Part shown: piece by piece, positions 36,386-44,748 of the stretch | Layout of the letters: each line of letters begins with the position of its first letter | Position numbering within the stretch: the stretch's first letter is position 1 | NCBI GenBank assembly: GCA_020650975.1 | Contig: JAIPMN010001678.1 | Location: forward strand, 1 to 44,748 | Length of the DNA: 44,748 nt | Direction of reading: 5' to 3' | Source of the DNA: Apostichopus californicus | Lineage: Eukaryota > Echinodermata > Holothuroidea > Aspidochirotida > Stichopodidae | The notes under the pieces: model-generated | What the model was told of the DNA's origin: nothing | Seen by the model: only the letters and a program-made list of their open reading frames with translations | The model's database searches: none | Made by a program: the position numbers and the translations under genes

Positions 36386-36677
36386 AAGTTTTATAATTTT
36401 CTAGCATCCAGGCATGCAACAACATTAATGTATGAATGTATGACTTATAAGGGTGTTTTCTTTTAAAGGGTAGTTTGTCTCAAATGTGCACAGACATGAC
36501 AACTAATGGGACAGTCCAGTGTAACTCTATGTCAAACTGTGCCCCTCTATTTCCAACTGCAGTTTTGCGTCATTTATGTAGCAATTTCTACAGTTTGGTG
36601 GTATACTCCACCATGAAAGAAAAGATACGGTACTTGGAATTAGCATTGCTCTGATTATCAGCATGCATGCATTAATA

Positions 36678-36755
36678 GTATTTACTTCACTCCTCTCTTA
36701 CCTGTCTCATTCCACACTTACGTACTTTCCTAGTCTACCAAGATGCCACTGGTAT
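36678..36755 (-). repeat. Family A repeat, short copy
   Basis: GTATTTACTTCACTCCTCTC is followed by TTACCTGTCTCATTCCACAC and TTTCCTAGTCTACCAAGAT. Its body resembles the 19,531 copy (TTTCCTTGTCTACCAAGAT), so these two form a subfamily. Confidence 0.65.
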
Positions 36756-36769
36756 AATTATTGCATTTG

Positions 36770-37210
36770 GCCCTTGGTGACCCCCGTAACGGGTCACCGC
36801 ACACTATCTCTTGCTTCCGAATTTTACCATTCCCGAAGATAAAAGCTTGTTGCGCTCTGCCCCTCGGTTGATCTAAGTGTCTGTACGGCTTTTGCTCTCT
36901 GTCGGGCCTGCGCAGTTCTGCCTGACTTGGCTAGTGTGTCAGAACGGTCTAGCTCTTGGTGACCACGGAAGAGGTCCTCCCCCTGGATGGGTTGGGTAGC
37001 CAGTCTTTATCTGGACTTGCCTGCCGACCAGTTCATCCCTGCTGGAACGTTACGCCAGCAGGATTCCACCAACCAGACCGCGACCCTGCAAACTGGTCAT
37101 AGACCAGTCTGGCCAGTGGTACCAGAAGCCACAGGATTTGTGAAGCCTCGCGAAAAAGAACAGGTCATGCACTTGATGGTGTTTCTACCTTCCTTCGACC
37201 TCGTTGTTAC
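36770..37210. mobile_element. GC- and CpG-rich block, probable mobile-element fragment
   Basis: About 440 bases with markedly higher GC and CpG than the surrounding intron; I count 11 CpG in 36,781-36,960. It contains a hairpin with 8-base arms, GGTGACCC and GGGTCACC (36,776-36,798), and shorter ones such as TGCTGG-CCAGCA near 37,039-37,061. A 77-codon frame (36,987-37,220) has no recognisable domain. High CpG inside a CpG-depleted intron suggests a recently inserted element. I could not find its ends or class. Confidence 0.4.
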
Positions 37211-37802
37211 CTATAGCTAAGAATAGGGATACAGAAATAACTGTAATATAAGAACAATTTATTACTAGAGCAATGCTTCTTATAACAAGTAATCTATATA
37301 GAAGTCTATAATGGTGTAGGACTACCATCAAATTGTGCAGTCTTACTGCAAACAAAACTTAGGGAAAGAATTAAAACAAACCAAAATCGTTTATATTTTT
37401 TATTAGAATTCAGTCATGGATTGAATGCAGTGTTTAAGAAACAACACTGAATGAGCAGGGATGCACTGATGGAAATAAAGAGGGACTTTACACAGATGTT
37501 GGCAAATGTTAGCCTATATTTTTGTCATTCCTTTTATTTCATTGGTAACAGATCGGTGAAGGCCAATAGTGGGCTTGAAATATCCGTTATCCGCAAAAGC
37601 CGATAGCAACTATATTAGTTCAGCACTACCTGAATATATAGTCTGTTAACATACGTTGTACTATCAAAGAATATTGGCTCTTTTCATTGTTTTTTGAGAA
37701 AACTTTTCTTCAGATATTGGGAAATGGCACAAATATACTTTCTTCACAATGATGAGGTTGTAAACATGTTTCTAGAAATGAAGTTAGTAAACAACATATA
37801 AA

Positions 37803-37873
37803 TGGGATTTTACTGTCGAATAGCAGAAAAAAGTAGGCCAGCTATCAAATCAACTCAAACATTGCTTCTTGGA
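37803..37873 (+). repeat. Family B repeat end
   Basis: TGGGATTTTACTGTCGAATA is shared with about 23,847. It is followed by ATCAAATCAACTCAAACATT and GCTTCTT in the place of the family B terminus. This is a diverged copy. Confidence 0.4.
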
Positions 37874-38395
37874 AGCCATTTACATTCTCTTTATACAAAG
37901 GTGTTTACCAAACTAAGGAAATCATAACATTTGAAAGGAAACGGTTCAATTGGAATCTTCATGTTGGTTTTCCCTTTTAATTACCTTGTAGGTAGTTACT
38001 TCAAGGTTGGAAAATAAACATAAAACAAAAACAAAAGTTTTCATTTCTTACTTGCGTAATATTTTTTTGTTAATAATTATGGACCCCACCAAAGGTAAAA
38101 AGTTCATCGCCAATTACTCCTTGAAGCCTCTTTGACATTAGTGAAAGAAACTTATCTTAGGAGAAGCTTTGATTTCTTCAGATCGAGTAGACCTACTAGA
38201 AATATCTTCAGTTTGAGAAATATCCAACTTATAATGGCTCCTTTCATCCAAGTATGTATTATTTATGGAAATAACCAAATTGAAATATTGTTCTCTGAAA
38301 AGAGAATTTTCAAATAGTATATTACTCTTTTTGGGACTGCTGGCTGGAATCTTTGCTAGCAGATTGTCAGATCCATCAAAGCCTACAGTACTGTT

Positions 38396-38560
38396 GTAAT
38401 TTACTTTGCTCATCGCTTACCTGTCTCTCACAACCTTAGCACCACATTCTACCGTGCCTAGAATGTTGTGGTAACCTTTTATCACTGTGCGCCCTCTATG
38501 ACCGGCCGTTCCTGCTAATTCTACCATCCAAAGTGTCTGCATGCATATTTTCGATTGGAT
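38396..38560 (-). repeat. Family A repeat
   Basis: GTAATTTACTTTGCTCATCG is followed by CTTACCTGTCTCTCACAACC and TTAGCACCA. A 7-base stem CATTCTA / TAGAATG with a 7-base loop lies at 38,445-38,465, then TTATCACTGTGCGCCCTCTA and TGACCGG. This is the best-preserved example of the stem-loop near the fixed end. Confidence 0.75.
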
Positions 38561-38857
38561 TTTTTTGCCTTTGGATTTTGTTCTAACTCTAGCTGAGGAT
38601 TTACTGTTGTATACTACAATCTTACAGGAAATAATTTATAGTGTCCAAATTTAGTGAAGCAGTTTTGAAGTCTTAGAAGTTTGTGCCTCTTGTAAAATAC
38701 TTCATGTATGGTTCTTGTGTACAAAACTTGTTGTATATCTTTGAACTTGTATATCTAGCAGTTTGACCATTTTGAATCGCATTTTGCGATGTGATACCGT
38801 GTAAATTATTCGCTGATCAGGACGTATATTACGCATCTGTAATAGTGCACGGCTGCT

Positions 38858-38877
38858 GAGCATATATATATATGCTC
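38858..38877. repeat. Perfect 20-base AT palindrome
   Basis: GAGCATATATATATATGCTC equals its own reverse complement. It is an AT microsatellite with GC-capped ends, about 220 bases upstream of the DH exon. Confidence 0.85.
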
Positions 38878-39095
38878 TATGCACATTGCTTGGCTTTATA
38901 GTCTACCCTTTCCACCATGCGCATTACCAGTTCCTTTGAGAGGATTTAAAAAAGATATTTGGGAATTCTTGAAATACATGGGAGATGGAACAAGTCAATT
39001 TTTAATCCTGCACCTGTTAGGAGGATGCAATTAATTGCAATGATACTCAATTTTACCATCCTTTGATGCATTCATTCTCTAATTATCTTTGACAG

Positions 39096-39173
39096 AATTT
39101 GAAGCAACATGTCATGACCACGCTATTGGAAACAGAAAAGTCTTATGTACAGTGCCTGGAGGCATTAATTAAG
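39096..39173 (+). CDS. ARHGEF17: ARHGEF17-like exon 2, start of the DH domain
   Basis: A 78-base, phase 0-0 exon with acceptor GACAG ending at 39,095 and donor AAG|GTAAGT at 39,174. It encodes residues 1136-1161 of the same protein. The segment HVMTTLLETEKSYVQCLEAL is the first helix (conserved region 1) of a DH domain: hydrophobic positions at helix spacing and the TE..YV signature, whose glutamate contacts the Rho switch region in DH proteins. It closely resembles the DH start of vertebrate ARHGEF17. The remaining DH, PH-like and C-terminal propeller parts are outside the window, so the gene is incomplete here. Confidence 0.85.
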
Positions 39174-39569
39174 GTAAGTAATTTTTACCGCTCTGGATTT
39201 TTTCCATTAAGTTCAATAAATTTATTGTATGTATTATACAATACAATTTTTTATAAATTTTTGGTCAATTTTCTATCCTATGCTGTGCTACACAATTCAT
39301 TAACTTAATTAAGTAGGTATTTGTTTTGTTTAAAATAATGTCAAGAAAGTAGAGTAACATTTTCAAGATTTCTGATGAAATTTGTTGTATAATTTACATG
39401 AAAGTGTATGGTAACCAAGTTTTTAGAATCAAGTGAAATTGTTGATTTATTTACTGATTAATAGTCATATTTGCTGGAACAGTGCAGCAGGAGGAAATTG
39501 CAATCATATTTTGAAGTGATACTAAGTTCAAGTGAATATTAATATGCTTTAAATGAAATTATGGGACAC

Positions 39570-40400
39570 AAAATGCTAATGACCTTTATTAATATTCTCA
39601 TGTTCTGTAGGCCTATTGTAAAAGGATACTTTGGGAACATTATTAACTGCTGAGATATTTGCCAAAAGTCATGACTTATAGTCTCTATGCTCAGAATGGA
39701 GGTCATGGTATTGGTGAAAATTTGCAGGGGATTAAAGCTATAAATTAAGGTCAAAAGAGGTCAATATATACTGTATGCAAAACTCTAAAAAGATCATATA
39801 TTGTAGTTTGGAGAAACCCTGTCCAGAAATTTGTTGGTATGAGATGGAACAAGTATATACAGGCTTTGGTGGATGTCAAAGGTAATTTCTTCAATATTCT
39901 CATGTATTGTGTATGCCTACTGAAGAAGAAAACTTTTGTACACATCATTGACTGCTATAATATCTGCCAAAAATTATGACCCAGTTTCCATGTTGAGTAT
40001 TAAAAGTCATCATATTGGTGGAAATTTGGTTGGGTCAGAACAAGAACATCTGAATTGCTCAATATCGTAATAAAAATTGTAATTTGAATAAAGGCGGTTC
40101 ATGTATCTTGTTTGTACAACATGTAACAAGTATGGTTTTTGTGGAGGACAAAGGTCATTCAAAATTCTTATATTGTGTAAGCTACTGTACACTGACAAAG
40201 ATAACTTTTGTGGACATCATTGACTTGTTGCGATATTTGCCAAAATTTATGACCCAGTTTCTACACAGAGTATTGAGGTCATAGACTTATGGTGCAAGTG
40301 AAAACGTGACATCAGTAGAAGTCAAAAATGTGAAAATCTGTCAAAAAGTGCTATGTCTTCAGAATCTTAGGATGGAGATCTAGATGGAGATCAAAGGTCA
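39570..40400 (+). repeat. Diverged tandem repeat, unit about 270-300 bases
   Basis: Three units share landmarks in order. These are TTCAATATTCTCATGTATTG-type sequence (39,588; 39,890; 40,160), then AACTTTTGTGGACATCATTG (39,629; 39,932; 40,203), then TGCCAAAATTTATGACCCAG (39,660; 39,965; 40,238), then a GGTCAT..TTGGTGAAA stretch. A fourth partial unit begins near 40,386 with ATCAAAGGTCATTTTTAGG. The word GTGGAGGACAAAGGTCATT at 40,141 links it to the DR1-bearing repeat at 31,239. Confidence 0.7.
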
Positions 40401-40575
40401 TTTTTAGGACAAATGAAGTCTAAAACGTGACTTTTTTAAGGTGGTATCTCATTCCAACCATGGAAGTTATCCTGATAATCACTTCCATGCTCATACAGTA
40501 CTGTGAGACTGTATCAACCATGATATTGGGTGATGACATACAACATTTTAGTATTCCACTAAGTATGTAACCACA

Positions 40576-40865
40576 GTATTTACTTTGTTTCTCGCTTACC
40601 TGTCTCCCCACAACCTTCCAAATTATGGAAAAGACTAAGAACCTAGGTTCCAATATCGTACGAAAATCACTGTAGGAAATCTGGACAACAAAACGTGTGA
40701 TGTTGGTACTTTGGATAGTAGAATGAGAAGGAAGGGCATAGACCGGGGGGGGGGGGGTCCAGCCGGTTCACGTACAGTGTTAAAAGATTGCCATTTCATT
40801 CTAGGCACGGTAGAACGAGGTGCTAAGGTTGTGGGGAGACAGGTAAGCTCGTCACTCGTAAATAA
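40576..40865. repeat. Head-to-head pair of family A copies
   Basis: A short minus-oriented copy begins GTATTTACTTTGTTTCTCGC (40,576) and stops at CACAACCTT. A longer plus-oriented copy runs from about 40,700 to 40,865 and ends ACAGGTAAGCTCGTCACTCG. The outer flanks (AGTATTCCACTAAGTATGTA at left, and the complement of ACCAGTAAGTTTTGGAATAC at right) also resemble each other, giving arms of roughly 70 bases. The right copy presents a donor-like CAG|GTAAGC at 40,840-40,848 in the gene's sense strand and has a long G tract at about 40,745-40,757. Confidence 0.7.
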
Positions 40866-41780
40866 CCAAACCAGTAAGTTTTGGAATACTCGCCCATTGT
40901 GCTCTTGTCTTCTTGTTGAGTCAGTGAATCTGACTAGCAGCTCATGCACTTCACTCTGCCTATTCAATAATGATTTTATGTCAAATTAGATGTTTCCAAT
41001 TCTGAAGTCCCCACATGAGAAAACTAAGCATTACGTCAGGACTGACATCATACACAGATTCAGGTTGGGTTCAAACACTGCTTAGAATTATAGCAGGGTA
41101 CTGTACATACAAACTTTACTGTTTAATGAATGGTGAACTTGTGATTTTATAAATTATTAGCATATATATATGCCAATCATTATTCAGTGAACAATTTGGT
41201 TTGTTCACGTTCTGCTTGCACAGAGTACTTTGACTGTAGTACTTATGTGTGTTCTAACAATAGCTATAAACAATCTTGGACTTGAAGTACTCAATAATTT
41301 ATCATGGCCTTCCTGGAACAAATAAGTCCTATTAACTTCAACTTTGCTTTAACACATGCTATTCATTGTAGCATTTTTGGGGCAATTTGACACAGTTTTG
41401 TGTAACACTTAGCAATGTGATATAAACAACATAAAGGATACCCTAGGATTAAATATGATTCTAAAGTTAAGACTTCAGACTATGTGATGAATTCCTGTTA
41501 TGTTGAACAAGGGACACCTCATCTGCCATGTAGACTCCTCCTCACTGCCATGAATTTGACACCCAGACCTTGAATTGGAATCCCCTCAACTATTTCTGAG
41601 TAAAGTTTTAATCCCTGGCACCATTTCTACTACCATTGTATTATTAACCCATAGAATTTAGAAGACACAAAGTTGCACTTTAGGGATTAATGATTGATTA
41701 TTATGAGTACTTTATCACAATCTATAATCTATATATATATTATAGGCTTGAGATGGAATAAATGTACATGGCAAGCCATG

Positions 41781-42358
41781 TGGGACAAACACCGCATAAT
41801 ATATCCGCATATTAATTCAAATATATACGCATATTAATTCGAATACATGCGCATGTATATTACAAGCCAATCATAAGGCTTAAATATATCCGCGTATTAA
41901 TTAGAATATTACACATATTATATACGCGTATTAAATCCAATATATCCGCGCATTAATTCGAATACATATGGGTGTTAAGTCCAATATATGCATGGTTTAA
42001 TTGGAATATACATGAAAACACATTTCTGCTCTTGCTGTGTACATTTATCTGCGATAAATGGGAGAACTCTCTTAAAAACTGTTCCTTGTCTGTTGGACAA
42101 GCCATGCTGTTGTCTAGATCAAGTACGTTTGGCCTGTGTGTATGCATGTCAATAGAGACTAACTTTGCAATCTCTCATTTATTGAACTGGAGAGGATACG
42201 ATGTGATAACTCTGGAAACTCGCTTGTGAAAGCTATAAGACATGCCGGTTGTCTGATTTAATACGTGTATATATTCAAATTAATACTTGTATGTATTCAA
42301 ATTAATACTTGTATATATTTGTATTAATAGGAGGATATATTATGCCGTATTTGTCCCA
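41781..42358. mobile_element. Family C: 578-base MITE-like inverted-repeat element
   Basis: The left end TGGGACAAACACCGCATAAT and the complement of the right end (TGGGACAAATACGGCATAAT) match at 18 of 20 positions, and similarity continues through ATATATCC. Both arms continue into arrays of a unit of about 20 bases, roughly AATATATACGCGTATTAATT, at 41,801-42,010 and 42,258-42,335. The unique centre has no transposase; an 85-codon frame (41,972-42,229) is not recognisable. A target-site duplication is not clear (CATG at left, TATG at right). It is a non-autonomous DNA transposon by structure; superfamily not assignable. Confidence 0.75.
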
Positions 42359-43948
42359 TATGTAAACATTTCGCATACATACATGAGCAGTCTCAGGACA
42401 TTTACAAGCACAGTTTAAGTGTTCAACAAAAGTGGTATAAATGTTCTTGTAAAGATGACAGAAAAGTTCCTGACACGGTTTACAAGAGAAGAAAATGAGA
42501 TTGACAAAATGGCAGAAACTAACTAGGTTCCAAGAAATAATGGAACAAATTTGAAGGTCAGAAAACTTGACCTATAGTATTACGCCATTAGTAATTACTC
42601 CACATGCCTACAACTCAACATGATCAAAGCATTGGGAATTAACATTGTGAATGACTGTACATTCAGCATCCTGCATTTAGGGTCATTGACATTATTGTAT
42701 ATAATGTCTAAAGAGAAAGATGACAAAAGAAAATCAATTCCCCGAAGACCGATATTTACAAAGAGATCTATGTTCTATGATCAGTGTGGGTACTCCTAGC
42801 ATGTATAGTACAGGTGGATGAATGGGGAGCTCAATGTTTGTTTTCATTCAATATACTTTTATCACTTGAGTTAGCTAGGGAACACACTTATAAATTACAT
42901 TTTATCATTTCATAAAGTAAATATGATATTATTAACAAGCACATTTTTACTCTCTCTCAACTCTCTGTATTCTTGTCTAAGTTCTGAAGTTTCATAAATT
43001 AGAAAAGAACTATAAGTTATCATTTATCATGTATGATATCGCATCATGTCATGAATTAGTGCCAATACAATGTCACAAAAGTATCTTGGACAAAACTTGT
43101 CTGTTGAAAACAGTTCTTGGAGTTGATGTTCATCAATTATCTTCAGCGCTCTTCGAGGAATATTTTATTAGCTTGACTAGAAAGCCAGGTTCTTATACAT
43201 GATGAAAATGTCAAAAGATAGGTAATTTACCACAAATTTCAATATGATCACCCAGAAATGTTGAGATGTGAATCAAGATTCATTTTTAACGTATAAAAAG
43301 AAATTAACATCCATTTGGTTAAAATACGCCAAAATTACGAAGCTGTTTAAATACATTTCTTCTGGGGTAATAATTCCTCCAAAATAAACTTTAATACATC
43401 AGTTGGTAATGTACACATGATTGATAACTTTCATCTATGGTGATTTACAAACCAAGTAGATAGTTTGCATAAACAATTAAAAGGATAGTCCAAAGGATAA
43501 TTTATTTTTGAATAATGAAAGAAGAAAATATTCTAAGCATCCTGGTGAAACTTGCTACTGTATCAATTCCTGTCCTTCTAAGGCAGCTTTTTTGCCTTGG
43601 TTTAATTGTTAATTTTGTGGTTGGTTTTAAATTCAAATTATAATGCAGTTCACTGGCATGACTGCCAAGTTACCCTTCCCCCCCAAAAATTTCTAACTTT
43701 TGTTTCTGATTTAATAATAACCAAAGTATCCAGATGGAAGAGGAACTGCTATAGTAATCCAACTAGTGAAATGATCGCCTACTCAGTATAATTGACATTC
43801 AGTTAGTGAAGAAACTCTTGTAAGGATGTTGCATTCACCGACTGCCTTACCTTGAATACTTCCAGGAATAAAAGCTTGGTAAAATATACATCCAAACCAA
43901 AAATACTGCTTGAAATAAGTGAATAAGTGTTGTCATTAAGACTATTGA

Positions 43949-44077
43949 GTCAAGTCATCTCAAGTCCCACTGGGCAAGACTCAAGTCAAGTCTCAACTCT
44001 CTGAGAGCAAGTCAATTTAGTCAAGTCCAAGTCACAAAATGATGCGACTTTTGTCTGATTCCCAGACTTGAGTCACC
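43949..44077. repeat. Degenerate CAAGTC repeat
   Basis: Many copies of CAAGTC / AAGTCAAGTC are interspersed with CTCA and CCCA spacers. It is a short-unit degenerate minisatellite with no other signal. Confidence 0.75.
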
Positions 44078-44527
44078 ATCAGTACTTAGCATATTCAGAT
44101 AACCTTTAAAAAGGCAATTATATTGTTGAAACTTTGGCCAAATAGCTGGGTGGCCTTATGTTTTGAAATCAGAGGTTATTCAGCTTAAGTATAATAGACA
44201 GGTATGTTTAATGAATTGTTCCAGACATTGCTCAATGTTAGCATTATTATTAGCATGTATTCCCTAGGTTCTATAATACTCATTTGAAATATCAATGTCT
44301 GATATTGATGATCCCCTATTTTCATGTCTGGATTAAACCTTCCACTCAATATTGACTTGACCTTTACTGCAAATGGCAGGAATTAGAATGTATTGAGTCT
44401 TAAAGCCATTTATAATATAGCAAAAGCAACTCTTGATCCTTGGAAAGCCCCAACTAGAATTGATTTTTGGACATACTACTAGGAATACTGAGTTTGGAAG
44501 ATGTCGTACACTAGCGGATTTAGCTTG

Positions 44528-44541
44528 GAGAGAGAGAGCGC
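44528..44541. repeat. GA microsatellite
   Basis: A short run of GA dinucleotides (GGAGAGAGAGAGCG). Simple sequence only. Confidence 0.7.
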
Positions 44542-44748
44542 TTTGACAGGAAAAACAGGAAATTAAGAATTATATGCAAGGATATATAGCTGTTGAGTGT
44601 TAAAGAGATTCTTTTAAGACTGAGGAACACTTTTGACATATTTTTGACAGACTGTTTTTAAGACACTCACTTCTCAGGTAAGCGATCAAGAAAAACGTGT
44701 TTCCTTCAGCAGTAAAATATCGGCCCTGTTAAATTTGGGAATTCTGTT

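Larger units (their letters stand above)
11584..39095 (+). other. Intron 1 of the RhoGEF gene (about 27.5 kb)
   Basis: The donor is GAG|GTAAGT at 11,584. The acceptor is TCTTTGACAG ending at 39,095, behind a pyrimidine-rich stretch. Both sides are phase 0, so the two exons join without a frame change. The intron is AT-rich and CpG-poor apart from three pockets (about 16,580-16,800, 26,930-27,480 and 36,770-37,210). Most of it is unique or decayed repeat sequence; recognisable repeats are listed separately. I found no further exon with convincing coding character, although a short or lineage-specific exon could be missed by eye. Confidence 0.75.
39174..44748 (+). other. Intron 2 of the RhoGEF gene, runs off the window
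   Basis: Donor at 39,174. I looked for the continuation of the DH domain (a segment like GYM-PL followed by an acidic helix) in all plus frames and saw none, so the next exon is beyond 44,748. The intron contains the 280-base tandem repeat, an inverted pair of family A copies, the family C element and degenerate CAAGTC repeats. Bases 42,360-43,940 hold nothing I can name. Confidence 0.6.

Noticed and set aside
36987-37220. A 77-codon frame in the GC-rich block as a coding exon.
   Set aside because: Openness is expected from the GC content, and the sequence shows no domain or splice sites.
44649-44678. A possible 27-base micro-exon, GACAG before ACTGTTTTTAAG and CTTCTCAG|GTAAGC after.
   Set aside because: The peptide it encodes does not continue a DH domain, and the GTAAGC may be a decayed family A end. 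The splice-site match alone is not enough.

Overview
This window looks like nuclear DNA of an animal, not of a microbe. It is AT-rich, has GT-AG introns of tens of kilobases, and carries many dispersed repeats. I can support one protein-coding gene. It is a plus-strand Rho guanine-nucleotide-exchange-factor gene of the ARHGEF17 (TEM4 / p164-RhoGEF) type, cut off by the right edge. The recurring palindrome TAGGCCTA, small invertebrate-style repeats, and CpG-poor introns next to a CpG-rich upstream region fit an invertebrate deuterostome such as an echinoderm. That placement is a weak inference.

Layout. Bases 1 to about 7,400 are upstream DNA with no gene I can defend. They hold a degenerate minisatellite (about 3,541-4,740) with several TGACGTGG motifs, a 36-base near-perfect palindrome flanked by a short direct repeat (4,271-4,306), and C- and G-rich stretches. 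Promoter-like DNA lies near 7,440-7,510. A single giant exon (8,179-11,583) encodes 1,135 residues of disordered, Ser/Pro-rich protein. Intron 1 is about 27.5 kb (11,584-39,095). A 78-base exon (39,096-39,173) follows and opens the catalytic DH domain. The last 5.6 kb is intron 2. The rest of DH, the PH-like region and the C-terminal propeller must lie beyond the window.

The introns are a patchwork of mobile-element debris. Family A is a dispersed retroposon-like repeat with one constant end, which carries a perfect splice-donor sequence on one strand. Family B has TTAAAGCAGC-type ends; one pair encloses a CpG-rich pocket holding a possible short alternative first exon. Family C is a 578-base inverted-repeat element with subterminal repeats. 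Tandem repeats of about 280, 145 and 120-140 bases are also present, the last with nuclear-receptor DR1-like motifs.

I found no CRISPR array, operon, tRNA, rRNA or defence-type system. The more interesting signals are regulatory or mobile-element in nature: the palindromic micro-insertion, the TGACGTGG array, the splice-donor-bearing repeat with orientation bias, the candidate alternative first exon, and a minus-strand signal-peptide-like open frame.
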